A stretch of 64,000 nt of DNA from Bacteroidia bacterium (GCA_022841465.1 JALHRL010000015.1:1-64000); one strand, 5' to 3'. Positions 9,269-18,217 are shown, counted from the stretch's first letter. The notes: generated from the letters alone by a model not told the origin. Numbers and translations are program-made.

Positions 9269-10636
9269 TTAGTCGTTAACAAATGGGGTAAAAGTTAGCC
9301 TAAATATGGGTTTGTTTTGTGTGTTTGCCATGCCTGCTAAAACAATTCTCTGTTGATAAGCATCGCGTCTTGCTGTATTGGCCGGGTCGGGATCGGTAAC
9401 TACCAAATAAAACCCGTAATTTTTTTTGTTTCCGTTTAAAATATTTTGCACGTCGCGGGCAATATTAAAAACATATTCATTGTTGGCGAAATCGTAAGAA
9501 CCTCCATATTTTGAAAAATCAATAGTATTAATTTGATCGTAAGTAAATATTTCTTTTCCTGTAGAATCCATTCCCAACAAGGCTAATTTTAATGGCGCAG
9601 GGTATTTAAGATCTGATCCATTTTTTGCAACATCTACTTTAAAACGCAGCTCGGCTCTATTAACTGAAACTTTATTTTTTGAAACATAGTTGAGAAGATA
9701 AGGTATCTGGATTTTTACTTTTAACCCACCTAAGCCTTTCAAGTAAAGTGCTTCGTTTCCTTTAGCTGTATCTCCTTGAATTTGTGCATTAAGAATATTT
9801 ATTGCACCATCATTAAATTTATGTTTTATTTCATTAAAACGAACCACATTAGAGCCGTTGAACGTAAAACGAAAGTTTTTTGTTTCTTTGGTTGGAGAGT
9901 ACGTTCCGTTTTGGTAGTACAAATAAAATCCACTTAAGGCGCTTTCTAAATCAAACTTTGCAATTGCACCTTGCGCAGACACCGGGTTTAAATTACTTGA
10001 TGCTGACGTAATATAAAACCCTTTAAATGTTGATTGAAATACAGTATTGTTTATAAGGTATTGTGGATTATTTAAAATAGATTTTGCATAAGTAGAATTA
10101 ATTGGGATTGATAAAACCAAAGTCCCGTCAATGTTACTAAGAGTTCCGGTAAAAGTGCCTAGTAAATTATTATAATTAATTAGTTTATCATTGTTGGTGT
10201 AATAAAATTTATCTGCATTTATATTGCTGTTCATTTCATAAACATTATATTTTAAAGGCGTAGAGAAATCTCCTTGAAAATCGAGGCTTCTAATGGCTAA
10301 TCTAATTTCAGCGTTAATTAAATTCGCGTCTTCACCAAAAGAAACATTGGTAATGTTGTTGGGTAAGGCAAATTTTGTGTAGAGGCTAACATCTGTTCTT
10401 CCAAAAACCGGGTCTTGATTTGACCCCAAGAATTTAATATTATCGTTTAAAGATGCAATACTATCAATTAAAACACTGTGTGCGTAAATTTGTGAAGTAT
10501 CGGAAAATTGTGCGTTTAATACATCTTCTTGTGATTGAACATTAGAGCCTAAAATATTGTTGTCTTTTTTACAAGAAATGAAAATCGGCAAAGCCAATAC
10601 GATAAAAAAGGAAAGTGATTTTAGGTGATAAAGCAT
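9269..10636 (-). CDS. DUF4270 family lipoprotein
   Basis: The 455-residue protein has a lipoprotein signal peptide (FIVLALPIFISC, Cys 22), then NNILGSNVQSQEDV and SQIYAHSVLIDSIAS, followed by LGSNQDPVFGRTDVSLYTKF. These are hallmarks of DUF4270 proteins. The rest is predicted to be beta-rich, like carbohydrate-associated surface lipoproteins. The function is unknown. The adjacent minus-strand glycogen-synthase-like gene and divergent panC recur next to DUF4270 genes in Bacteroidota, which supports the assignment. A terminator separates it from the upstream synthase gene, so it probably has its own promoter. Confidence 0.82.
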   Translation of the reverse strand: MLYHLKSLSFFIVLALPIFISCKKDNNILGSNVQSQEDVLNAQFSDTSQIYAHSVLIDSIASLNDNIKFLGSNQDPVFGRTDVSLYTKFALPNNITNVSFGEDANLINAEIRLAIRSLDFQGDFSTPLKYNVYEMNSNINADKFYYTNNDKLINYNNLLGTFTGTLSNIDGTLVLSIPINSTYAKSILNNPQYLINNTVFQSTFKGFYITSASSNLNPVSAQGAIAKFDLESALSGFYLYYQNGTYSPTKETKNFRFTFNGSNVVRFNEIKHKFNDGAINILNAQIQGDTAKGNEALYLKGLGGLKVKIQIPYLLNYVSKNKVSVNRAELRFKVDVAKNGSDLKYPAPLKLALLGMDSTGKEIFTYDQINTIDFSKYGGSYDFANNEYVFNIARDVQNILNGNKKNYGFYLVVTDPDPANTARRDAYQQRIVLAGMANTQNKPIFRLTFTPFVND

Positions 10637-10674
10637 TTTTTATTAATGGGTAAATATCTTAAATATTTTCAAAT

Positions 10675-10700
10675 AAAAAGCCCCGCATTTGCGGAGCTTT
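10675..10700 (-). terminator. Rho-independent terminator after the starch-synthase-like gene
   Basis: On the minus strand, a stem of AAAGCTCCGC against GCGGGGCTTT closes an AAAT loop and is followed by TTTTTATTT. One A-C mismatch interrupts the stem. It lies 22 bases past the stop of the gene ending at 10722. Confidence 0.85.
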
Positions 10701-10721
10701 CACAAAAATTGTATAATAGTT

Positions 10722-11552
10722 TTAGCTTAACACATTTTCTTCTTCAAGAATAATATCGTAAAACTCATTAAAAGAATCCATGTATTCTAGTTCATTTTTA
10801 AAGCCTAAAAACGGCTTACCAGTTTTTTTAATAAACTTTTCAATTTCCGGATTAATAGTTTCAGTTGCCTGAATAACACCATCGGCAAATTCAATAGATT
10901 GCTTTATCATATTGCAGTGTGATGATTCATCGCAAATATGTTTTAATTCCTTTTTATTAAACCCATCGAAAGATAATTTATCCATAAATTTTTTATTTAA
11001 ATTTTTTGGATAAGCATCGTCATATAATGAAACAATTATTTTAGATTCAGCAAAAATTGGATCTTCAGCATAATATTTTTTTACGTACAGTGGCATTAAA
11101 GAAGTAAACCAACCATGGCAATGAATAATATCGGGCTGCCATCCTAATTTTTTAACAGTTTCGGCAACACCTCTAACAAAAAACATGGCGCGTTCATCGT
11201 TATCTTCAAAGTATTTACCGGATGTTTTATCAGTTAATGTAGCTTTTCTGCTGAAAAACTCCTCATTATCAATAAAATAAACCTGCATACGAGCACTAGG
11301 AATACTGGCCACCTTAATAATTAACGGATGATCAACATCGTTAATAACCAAGTTCATCCCCGATAGGCGTATAACCTCATGCAGTTGATGTCTTCTTTCG
11401 TTGATACAACCGTACTTGGGCATAAAAGTGCGGATTTCCTTGCCGCGTTCCTGAATTCCTTGTGGTAATTTTCTTGCAATCTTCCCGATTGGTGTTTCGT
11501 CCAGATATGGAGTTATGTCTTGGGAAACAAATAGTACACGTGATTTCTTCAT
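10722..11552 (-). CDS. Short glycogen/starch synthase-like protein (GT5 N-terminal domain only)
   Basis: The chosen start is the ATG at 11552 (MKKSRVLFVSQD); an 18-residue extension from 11606 is open but lacks family resemblance. The 276-residue product matches the N-terminal Rossmann half of GT5 synthases: PYLDETPIGKIARKLPQGIQERG (the sugar-nucleotide loop), IRTFMPKYGCINERRHQLHEV and IIHCHGWFTSLMPLYV. The C-terminal GT-B half, with its donor-binding motifs, is absent; full GlgA has about 480 residues. This short form is standard in Bacteroidota next to panC and DUF4270, so it is probably not a frameshift. It may not be a functional glycogen synthase. It is divergent from panC across a 90-base gap. 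Confidence 0.8.
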   Translation of the reverse strand: MKKSRVLFVSQDITPYLDETPIGKIARKLPQGIQERGKEIRTFMPKYGCINERRHQLHEVIRLSGMNLVINDVDHPLIIKVASIPSARMQVYFIDNEEFFSRKATLTDKTSGKYFEDNDERAMFFVRGVAETVKKLGWQPDIIHCHGWFTSLMPLYVKKYYAEDPIFAESKIIVSLYDDAYPKNLNKKFMDKLSFDGFNKKELKHICDESSHCNMIKQSIEFADGVIQATETINPEIEKFIKKTGKPFLGFKNELEYMDSFNEFYDIILEEENVLS

Positions 11553-11641
11553 ACAGCTTTTCCCTCTTAAATTAGTAGAATACAAAAGTAATAAAAAAAA
11601 AGCCATATTTCAAAGTAAATTGTAGCTTTACAGCCTATTTT

Positions 11642-12484
11642 ATGTTAATTTTTAGGACAAAAAGCGATATTCAGCGGCATTTAAATGCTTTTAACAGTGC
11701 AGAAAATAAAATTGGTTTTATACCTACTATGGGTGCATTGCACCAAGGGCATATTTCTTTAATTGATGAATCTGTTAAAAGAGGGCTTTATACCATTTGC
11801 AGCATTTTTGTAAATCCCACGCAGTTTAATGATAAAAGGGATTTGGAAAATTATCCACGAACTTTAGATAGTGATATTCAATTATTGGAGAAAAGTGGCT
11901 GTAATGCCGTTTTTGTACCATCTGTGGAAGAAATATATCCAAGCGAAGATACCCGAAAATTTAGTTTTGGTAATTTAGATTCATTATTGGAGGGGAAACA
12001 TCGTCCCGGACATTTTTTAGGTGTTGCAAAGGTTGTGAGTATTTTATTTGAAATTATTAAACCCGACTTTGCTTTTTTTGGAAGCAAAGATTATCAGCAG
12101 GTTTTGGTTATAAAGGAATTAACAAAGCAATTAAATTTACCTATTACAATAGTTCCTTGTTCAATAATTAGAGAAAAAGATGGATTAGCAATGAGTTCCA
12201 GAAACACCCTGCTAAGCGAAACAGAAAGAAAGGCAGCCTCTCTAATTCCTGAATTAATGAAAAAGGTAAAAGAGTGGAAAGGTAGAGGGTTGTTGATTAG
12301 TGAAATTAAACAAAAGATAGAAACAGAATTAGCCAAAAATCCTATCTATAAGCTGGAGTATTTTGAGGTATGTGATAAAACAACTTTGTTTCCATTAAAT
12401 GAATTAACCCCTAATATTAAACCAATAGCATTAATAGCTTGTTTTGTAGGGAAAATTAGGTTAATTGATAACCTGGAGCTTTAA
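11642..12484 (+). CDS. panC: Pantoate-beta-alanine ligase (pantothenate synthetase)
   Basis: The 280-residue protein makes pantothenate from pantoate and beta-alanine using ATP, in the cytoplasm, on the route to coenzyme A. Motifs visible are PTMGALHQGHISLI (28-41) with the nucleotide-binding HxGH histidines at 34 and 37, FVNPTQFN, FFGSKDYQQ and IIREKDGLAMSSRN (the KMSKS-like loop). Length is normal for the family. Upstream, TAGCTTTA at 11623-11630 resembles the TAnnTTTG box, 11 bases before the ATG, but no -33 element is seen. panB and panD are not adjacent. Confidence 0.97.
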   Translation: MLIFRTKSDIQRHLNAFNSAENKIGFIPTMGALHQGHISLIDESVKRGLYTICSIFVNPTQFNDKRDLENYPRTLDSDIQLLEKSGCNAVFVPSVEEIYPSEDTRKFSFGNLDSLLEGKHRPGHFLGVAKVVSILFEIIKPDFAFFGSKDYQQVLVIKELTKQLNLPITIVPCSIIREKDGLAMSSRNTLLSETERKAASLIPELMKKVKEWKGRGLLISEIKQKIETELAKNPIYKLEYFEVCDKTTLFPLNELTPNIKPIALIACFVGKIRLIDNLEL

Positions 12485-12574
12485 AGGCACCTAAATATTT
12501 AGAAAAAACAACCAAAAAATTATTATCTTTAATTACCCAACTAACCGTGCGCATATTGCGTATAGTTTTATATC

Positions 12575-12582
12575 GAAAGGAG
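12575..12582 (+). promoter_or_regulatory. Strong Shine-Dalgarno sequence before the ECF sigma gene
   Basis: GAAAGGAG ends 4 bases before the ATG at 12587. Strong SD sequences are uncommon in Bacteroidota, and the other starts in this window mostly have A-rich leaders instead. A short palindrome CGCA-TAT-TGCG lies just upstream at 12550-12560. Confidence 0.65.
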
Positions 12583-12586
12583 ATTA

Positions 12587-13147
12587 ATGATAATTCAGCC
12601 GAATCTGATTAAAGATTGCATAAACCGCAACAGGCGGGCTGAATATGAATTGTATAAAACCTTATACAGTTATTTAATGTCTATTTGTTACCGATACACC
12701 CATCAAAAAGAATTAGCAGAGGAAATGCTGAATATGGGGTATTTAAAAATTCTTACCAATTTAGAAAAGTACGATAGCAATATGCCATTTAAAGCATGGA
12801 TAAGAAGAATAATGGTAAACACTTTAATAGATGAATACAGAAAAAATAAAACGTTAAAGCAAAATATTAGTTATGTGGAAGAGTATTACGATACAGAAGA
12901 ATTTTCTGACACTAATGAGGCACTGCAAAAATTAAGGGCAGATGATATACTTCAGATGATAAAAAAATTACCCAAAGCAAGTGCTCAGGTTTTTAATCTT
13001 TTTGCTATTGATGGTTTTAGCCATAAAGAAATTGCAGAAATGTTAGAAATCAGTCAAGGTACAAGCAAATGGCATTTAAATTTTGCACGACAGAAACTAC
13101 AAGAAATGATAAGTGAAACAGTATTAACAACAGCGAAGGCGTCTTAA
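12587..13147 (+). CDS. ECF-type RNA polymerase sigma factor
   Basis: The 186-residue protein has the two-domain ECF layout. Region 2 spans about 15-90 (ELYKTLYSYLMSICYRYTHQ, then PFKAWIRRIMVNTLIDEYRK). Region 4 spans about 118-175, with a helix-turn-helix in GFSHKEIAEMLEISQGTSKWHL. The N-terminal NCINRNRRAEYELY-like segment is typical of Bacteroidota ECF factors. It is followed after 5 bases by a membrane protein with an anti-sigma-like N-terminus and then by a PKD lipoprotein. I therefore infer that it is held inactive by the downstream product and released by an envelope signal. The target regulon is unknown. Confidence 0.92.
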   Translation: MIIQPNLIKDCINRNRRAEYELYKTLYSYLMSICYRYTHQKELAEEMLNMGYLKILTNLEKYDSNMPFKAWIRRIMVNTLIDEYRKNKTLKQNISYVEEYYDTEEFSDTNEALQKLRADDILQMIKKLPKASAQVFNLFAIDGFSHKEIAEMLEISQGTSKWHLNFARQKLQEMISETVLTTAKAS

Positions 13148-13152
13148 AGATA

Positions 13153-14547
13153 ATGAACATGAATATAAATGAATTTGATGATTTAATGAAGGATAAACTG
13201 GAAGAAAAAGAATTTTCATTCAGTGAGTCTAATTGGGAAAAAGCTGCAAAATTAATTGATGCTTCTCGTCCGGCTAAAAAGCCGTTGGGAGGTATGTTTT
13301 GGTCGGTCATTATTGTTGGCACTTTGGGTATATTGGTTGGCGGGATTTATTTCTTCGGAACTTCAAATGAAAGCAATGGAAACATGGCTAATGTAGAGGT
13401 GAATAAAGAAAAAACGAATGTGAAAGTTTATGGTAACAGCACCTTAACGAATGAAACAAAAGAAGCTTCTGAAATTAATTTAGTAAAGAAAGAAAACGAA
13501 TTATTTGCAGAAAACAATTCTGAATCAAAAGAAAGTAATAATACGGTAAAAAATGACGAGGTTGCAGGTACGGCAGAAAAAGCAAAAATGACTGAAGATG
13601 TATCAAATATGGTAAATAAAATGGTAAAAGAAATGAAGCCAATTACCACTACGCGTTTTTCATCTATGAATTCTAAAACAGATTATGCGGTAAATAAAAA
13701 CGAGAGTTTTTCGGAAAAAAGTAATACCGTTGTAACAGAAGATGCAATGGAAAATATACCGGATGCAAATTTAAATGCGCAAGTAAATTTAATACCTGAT
13801 TATATTCAACCAATTTCAATCAATCAATTGTCAGGGAGTAATGAAAACATACCCGATGCAAATTTTATTTCCGATTACAATTCTTTAGAAATGCTAAACA
13901 AAGATTATGTGAAATTAAAGAGACATACATTAAATATTGAAGCCGGAGCAATTAATTCATTAGGTTGGAAAGTGAATAACAAAAGAAACGGAAATAGTTT
14001 AACTCCTTTGTTTGGTTTTAATTATATATACAATTTTACAGCTAAGTCTGCCATGCTAATTGGAGCTCAGTACAACTCACTCTCTAATATAACAGAAAGC
14101 AATGTTAGTTTTAGTATTACCAGTTTTGGTTTTGATGCATCAAGTAATATAACTACTTATAAAATTACAGAGTTACAATATTTAACTGTACCTGTTAAAT
14201 ACATTCATAAACTTGCAAAAAATAGTTTTATTGGAGCAGGGGTAAATTTAACATACTTGCTTAATACTAAAAACAGAATTGAAGTTTATTCGAAGGAAGA
14301 TAATTACACGCGACAAGTAAATACATATAATGATAATGGTTTTGGACGTGATATTACCGAAAACTACAATGCGCAATTGGCTTTATCGTATTCACATAAA
14401 TTTAACAAACATTTAGGAATGAATGTTGAGGTAAATAAAAATTTGAGAAATGTTTTTACAGATTATTCAGCATTTAGTTTAAGTAAGGTTTCTAACAAAC
14501 CAACTTCTATTAAAATTAGTTTAACATATATGTTATTTAATAAATAA
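13153..14547 (+). CDS. Putative dual-membrane-spanning anti-sigma factor (anti-sigma N-terminus, one membrane helix, long linker, outer-membrane beta-barrel domain)
   Basis: The 464-residue layout is unusual. Residues 1-45 are cytoplasmic-type, with the FDDLMKDKLEEKEFSFSESNWEKA pattern seen in Bacteroidota anti-sigma proteins. A membrane helix spans about 48-68. Residues 70-255 are a Lys/Glu/Asn/Ser-rich, low-complexity linker that includes ENIPDAN twice (200-206 and 231-237). Residues about 256-464 form alternating amphipathic strands typical of an 8-stranded outer-membrane beta-barrel (HTLNIEAGAINSLGW at the start, TSIKISLTYMLFNK at the end, a C-terminal barrel-like strand). The gene follows the ECF sigma gene by 5 bases. 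Family knowledge: Dma-type anti-sigma factors of Bacteroides span both membranes in this way. ATG 13159 is an equally possible start. Confidence 0.8.
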   Translation: MNMNINEFDDLMKDKLEEKEFSFSESNWEKAAKLIDASRPAKKPLGGMFWSVIIVGTLGILVGGIYFFGTSNESNGNMANVEVNKEKTNVKVYGNSTLTNETKEASEINLVKKENELFAENNSESKESNNTVKNDEVAGTAEKAKMTEDVSNMVNKMVKEMKPITTTRFSSMNSKTDYAVNKNESFSEKSNTVVTEDAMENIPDANLNAQVNLIPDYIQPISINQLSGSNENIPDANFISDYNSLEMLNKDYVKLKRHTLNIEAGAINSLGWKVNNKRNGNSLTPLFGFNYIYNFTAKSAMLIGAQYNSLSNITESNVSFSITSFGFDASSNITTYKITELQYLTVPVKYIHKLAKNSFIGAGVNLTYLLNTKNRIEVYSKEDNYTRQVNTYNDNGFGRDITENYNAQLALSYSHKFNKHLGMNVEVNKNLRNVFTDYSAFSLSKVSNKPTSIKISLTYMLFNK

Positions 14548-14551
14548 AAAA

Positions 14552-15682
14552 ATGAGAAAAACGCATACACTTTTGTTACTTGTTCCTTTTGTGTTTCTTT
14601 CGTGCAAAAAGAAAGAATTCCCTGAAAATATTTCAGAACCGGTTGTGTTTTATTTTAACGCTAATATTGACGGCAATACTGTTTCATACAAAGCAGGTGA
14701 AAACAATTACTACATGTATTCTAACCACAGCCAAGACTCCTTAAATTTGTACAGTTTTATAGCTCAGTTAAAAAATAAAAATTGCACAACTTCAGGTACT
14801 TGTAATAATTCAATACGATTTGAAATTACGGATGATACAATTACTGCTTTTAATGGGCCTAGTAATATTTTAAACTCCGTTAAACCCGGTAATTATGCTT
14901 TTGTTGGTAATGCAGCCTCCACAGCAAGTATAACAGGTTATAAAGTTGCTTTTAGATCGTTATTTAATAAACAGGCCTATGGTTATAGTTGGGATTTTGG
15001 CGATGGTTATACCTCTAATTTGGCAAACCCAACACATACTTTCCAGTTTGGTGGAGTATATAATACCTGCGTAAATGTAACAGATAGCTCCGGCGAATCT
15101 AGTATTTGCAATAAAATTAAAGTAACTACCAATAATAGTATTTGCCAATCTGTTATTTTAATTGGAGGGGTAAATTTTAATACGATTTCTTTTTCGCAAT
15201 ACACAACCGGTTCTGCTCCGTTTAGTTATTATTGGGATTTTGGTGATGGCGTTAATTCAACGCAAGCTTCACCTGTGCATACTTATTCTTTATCCGGATT
15301 GTATTTAGTTAAATTAAAGGTTAAGGACGCATTAAACGATTCTTCATCATTTAATTATTTTATTAATACACAGTATAGCAATCAAGCTGCACCAAATTTT
15401 AGTGTTACTTCATTAGACCCAATATATACTAATGTACCCCCTAATTTGTTTTCAAAGGTAAAAGTAATTTATACGGATAACAATGGAGTAGAGTATTCTT
15501 CAAAAATGCTTCAACCAACTTCTAGTAACTTTGTAATTGAATCGGTAGAAGATTACGATGTTAACGAAAAAGGAAACAAAACCAGAAAGATAAAAGTGAA
15601 ATTTAATTGCAGCGTACAAAACGGCACAAGTACAAAACAAATTAATAATGCCGAAGCAGTTTTTGCAGTTTCCTTTAAATGA
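14552..15682 (+). CDS. PKD-domain lipoprotein
   Basis: The 376-residue protein has a lipoprotein signal (LLLLVPFVFLSC, Cys 18) and a beta-rich N-terminal domain (about 30-125). Two PKD domains follow, with the hallmarks YSWDFGDG (145-152) and YYWDFGDG (226-233), and then a C-terminal region of about 100 residues. PKD domains are Ig-like and usually mediate extracellular protein or glycan contacts. Surface or outer-membrane localisation is likely. It starts 4 bases after the anti-sigma-like gene, so it probably belongs to the same operon. It could be the ligand-sensing or regulated partner of that system, but that is inference from position. Confidence 0.85.
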   Translation: MRKTHTLLLLVPFVFLSCKKKEFPENISEPVVFYFNANIDGNTVSYKAGENNYYMYSNHSQDSLNLYSFIAQLKNKNCTTSGTCNNSIRFEITDDTITAFNGPSNILNSVKPGNYAFVGNAASTASITGYKVAFRSLFNKQAYGYSWDFGDGYTSNLANPTHTFQFGGVYNTCVNVTDSSGESSICNKIKVTTNNSICQSVILIGGVNFNTISFSQYTTGSAPFSYYWDFGDGVNSTQASPVHTYSLSGLYLVKLKVKDALNDSSSFNYFINTQYSNQAAPNFSVTSLDPIYTNVPPNLFSKVKVIYTDNNGVEYSSKMLQPTSSNFVIESVEDYDVNEKGNKTRKIKVKFNCSVQNGTSTKQINNAEAVFAVSFK

Positions 15683-15684
15683 AG

Positions 15685-18102
15685 TTAGTTAATAATAACC
15701 TTAGCGGTTTTATGTTTACTTATATAATGGTGAATGTTAATCGGTATATTTTTTTCATTTACAACAGTGGTATTTTTACTAAGAATGAATACTGCTTTTC
15801 TGCCTAGTTGAATTTTACTATCGCCACAAATAATTAATTTATTTATTACTGTTACTTTTTTGCGAGATTTTATTTTTAACGAACCATCAATTTTTAATGG
15901 TTCTGAAATAAGAGTGTTTTTATTAAACTTTAAATGAGCGCTGTTTAAATTAGGTATTTGACTTTTCCAAATTCCTCTGGCAAAAGTGGAAGCATAAATG
16001 GTATTGGTATAAGCATTAAATACAATATCACTTACCAATACTTTAGGAAAAAAGTTTAAACTTTTCCAAACAGTATCTTTATTGTTAATATTTAAATAAT
16101 AAACCCCATCATTCGAGGCAACATATAAGGCATTTGTTTGAGGGTCAATTTTTACTTTATTAAATCCAACTCTGTTTAAATTATAGGTTATTAATTTTAA
16201 ATTTGCTTTATTACTATCGGGATAATATGTAAATTGAAACACATCAGAATTAGAGCTTGAAAACGGGTCTTTATAAATAAAATAGAATTTGTTTTTATCA
16301 TAGCTGTCTGCGGTAATCCATTCAACTTGCCACCATCTGCATAAATCATATTTAGCATTTGCATTAAGCATTGTTATATCAATAAATTCATTTTTTTCTT
16401 TTAGTAAATTGTTGCAATAATATAATTTCCCTTCGTTTTTTTCTGCATCCCAATTAGGGTTTGTATATGCAACTAATGCACTATTCAATTTGTTTATGGC
16501 AAGCGCTTTAATTTCTCTGTTTTGAATACTTCCTTGTTGTGTTTTCTTAAAGGGAATATCACTAACTTTAATAAAATTGAACTTGTATTTTTCAAGATCT
16601 TTAATATTAGCACGCCAAATATCGTGATAAGCAATATAAACAAAAGAATCTTTTTTTATTAGTGGGCGCCTTGCTTCACAATGTTTATCATTTATGTAAA
16701 TATGTTGATCTTTTTTTGTTTTGGTATTATGTAATAAAACAGATGGAGGATTGCCAAGTACCATTGCCAGAGTATCGTTAAGGGTTAATCCATAATAACC
16801 ATCGCCGCAGGCAAAAATGTTGTTGCTTTCCGAATTTTCTTTTATAAAAAAACCGCCGTTATCTTGTGTACCACCTGCTATAAATAAATTTTCGCTTTGT
16901 AGTACATCTATTCCCCAAAATTGGTTTGCATCTAATCCGGGTCCATTAATGCTTCTAAAAACAACATTCTTTTTGCTTTCAAAATCATTGCTTACTGATA
17001 TGCCTCCATCATTGGCTAAATATAATTTATCCTCTTTACCATTTGGCGTACTGGTTGCTAGAAACATTCCTCTATTATCAGCATGAGTATTTGGGCCGTT
17101 GTATATTCCAATTTTCTTAAATGTTTTTCCACCGTCGGTACTTCGCGAAGTTTCTGTTAATGCTAAATAGATTACAGATGTATCAACATTGTTTACTTTC
17201 ATTTCAAAACACCAAAATGTTTTTGCACCAATATGGTTAACAAAAAAACCATTTAAAATCGGAGAGAAGTTGTTTCCATTAAAGTATCTCACATACACAT
17301 CCGTATTTCCGTAGGCTATATAGTATTTTCCCTTGTAATTAGGATTGTAAATTGTTGCTACTTCAATTCTATCATAAATAACATCAGCCGGAGTAATATC
17401 TGCCCACGATTTACCAAAATCAGTACTTACAAAAAGTTGAGATTTATTTTCTAAATAGGTTTTTGTGGCTACATAAATTTTCCCATTTTCAAACGGAGCA
17501 AATTCCACATCACAAATTTCAACCTTATCTGCTTTTTTATGAAAGGGCAGTTCAATTTTTTTATATGTTTTCCATGCATCTTGGGTTACATAAAAATCTT
17601 TTTTGTACCAAGCTGCCATTTCACTAAAATTATCTTCGTTAGAAACCAAGCCTGCTAATGGAAACTCAAAATTATTTTTTCCTTTTGGGCCTATTTCATT
17701 CCATGTAAGGCCGCCGTTGTTGGTGTATAAAATACCATTGCCAAATCCATGCGTTAACAAGCCGCCACCTGTATAAGTAGAAATATAAACGGTTTTTTTA
17801 TTTGTTTTAGGTTTTACCACAATACCCGAAACACCAAAATTCATATAAGGTAAATTATCGGTAATGTTCTGCCAAATAGGTTGTTCATCTAACGCATTGT
17901 TTGTAGCAAATAAACCACCACAGTAGCTTCCTGCTAAAACAAAATTCAAGTTTTCCTTATCGGCCCATACACTTTCAAATAAGCCTTTGTATTGGTAGTG
18001 ATTACTTTTTGGACCAACATATTGCCATAAATTCGACTGTGCAAATGTTTTAAATTGCATCAGTATAACTAAAAGAGGTATAAAAATTTGCTTAATCACC
18101 AT
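15685..18102 (-). CDS. Large secreted Asp-box (sortilin/VPS10-like) beta-propeller protein
   Basis: The 805-residue protein has a signal peptide (about 1-22, ending FKTFAQ) and repeated Asp-box signatures: YTNNGGLTW, FVSTDFGKSW and RSTDGGKTFKKIG. These indicate a multi-bladed propeller like VPS10/sortilin or exo-alpha-sialidase-like BNR proteins. Later repeats (YVASNDGVYYL, YASTFARGIWKS) complete the propeller by about residue 720. The last 80 residues are a separate beta-rich tail without a clear T9SS sorting motif. I see no catalytic residue set for a sialidase, so a binding role is more likely. The gene is convergent with the PKD lipoprotein (2 bases apart) and divergent from glyQS. Confidence 0.75.
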   Translation of the reverse strand: MVIKQIFIPLLVILMQFKTFAQSNLWQYVGPKSNHYQYKGLFESVWADKENLNFVLAGSYCGGLFATNNALDEQPIWQNITDNLPYMNFGVSGIVVKPKTNKKTVYISTYTGGGLLTHGFGNGILYTNNGGLTWNEIGPKGKNNFEFPLAGLVSNEDNFSEMAAWYKKDFYVTQDAWKTYKKIELPFHKKADKVEICDVEFAPFENGKIYVATKTYLENKSQLFVSTDFGKSWADITPADVIYDRIEVATIYNPNYKGKYYIAYGNTDVYVRYFNGNNFSPILNGFFVNHIGAKTFWCFEMKVNNVDTSVIYLALTETSRSTDGGKTFKKIGIYNGPNTHADNRGMFLATSTPNGKEDKLYLANDGGISVSNDFESKKNVVFRSINGPGLDANQFWGIDVLQSENLFIAGGTQDNGGFFIKENSESNNIFACGDGYYGLTLNDTLAMVLGNPPSVLLHNTKTKKDQHIYINDKHCEARRPLIKKDSFVYIAYHDIWRANIKDLEKYKFNFIKVSDIPFKKTQQGSIQNREIKALAINKLNSALVAYTNPNWDAEKNEGKLYYCNNLLKEKNEFIDITMLNANAKYDLCRWWQVEWITADSYDKNKFYFIYKDPFSSSNSDVFQFTYYPDSNKANLKLITYNLNRVGFNKVKIDPQTNALYVASNDGVYYLNINNKDTVWKSLNFFPKVLVSDIVFNAYTNTIYASTFARGIWKSQIPNLNSAHLKFNKNTLISEPLKIDGSLKIKSRKKVTVINKLIICGDSKIQLGRKAVFILSKNTTVVNEKNIPINIHHYISKHKTAKVIIN

Positions 18103-18166
18103 GTAAATTTAAGGCTATTTAGGGGGTTTTTTTAGTCAAAAATTGTTATTTAAAAAAGCAATTAAA

Positions 18167-18198
18167 TTGGCCTAAATTCAATGGTTTCGCTAATTTTG
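18167..18198 (+). promoter_or_regulatory. Promoter of the glycyl-tRNA synthetase gene
   Basis: TTGG at 18167-18170 and TAATTTTG at 18191-18198 are 20 bases apart. The second box is a perfect Bacteroidota TAnnTTTG element and the first differs from TTTG by one base. The ATG is 19 bases downstream. Confidence 0.65.
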
Positions 18199-18217
18199 TG
18201 GTCATTAATTAAAAATT

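Noticed and set aside
10722-11552. GlgA-like gene as a frameshifted pseudogene
   Set aside because: A terminator follows directly and there is no C-terminal half in any frame downstream. The short form is known in the phylum.
11553-11606. 18-residue extension of the GlgA-like protein
   Set aside because: It is hydrophobic but not family-like, and MKKSRVLFVSQD at 11552 is the conserved start.
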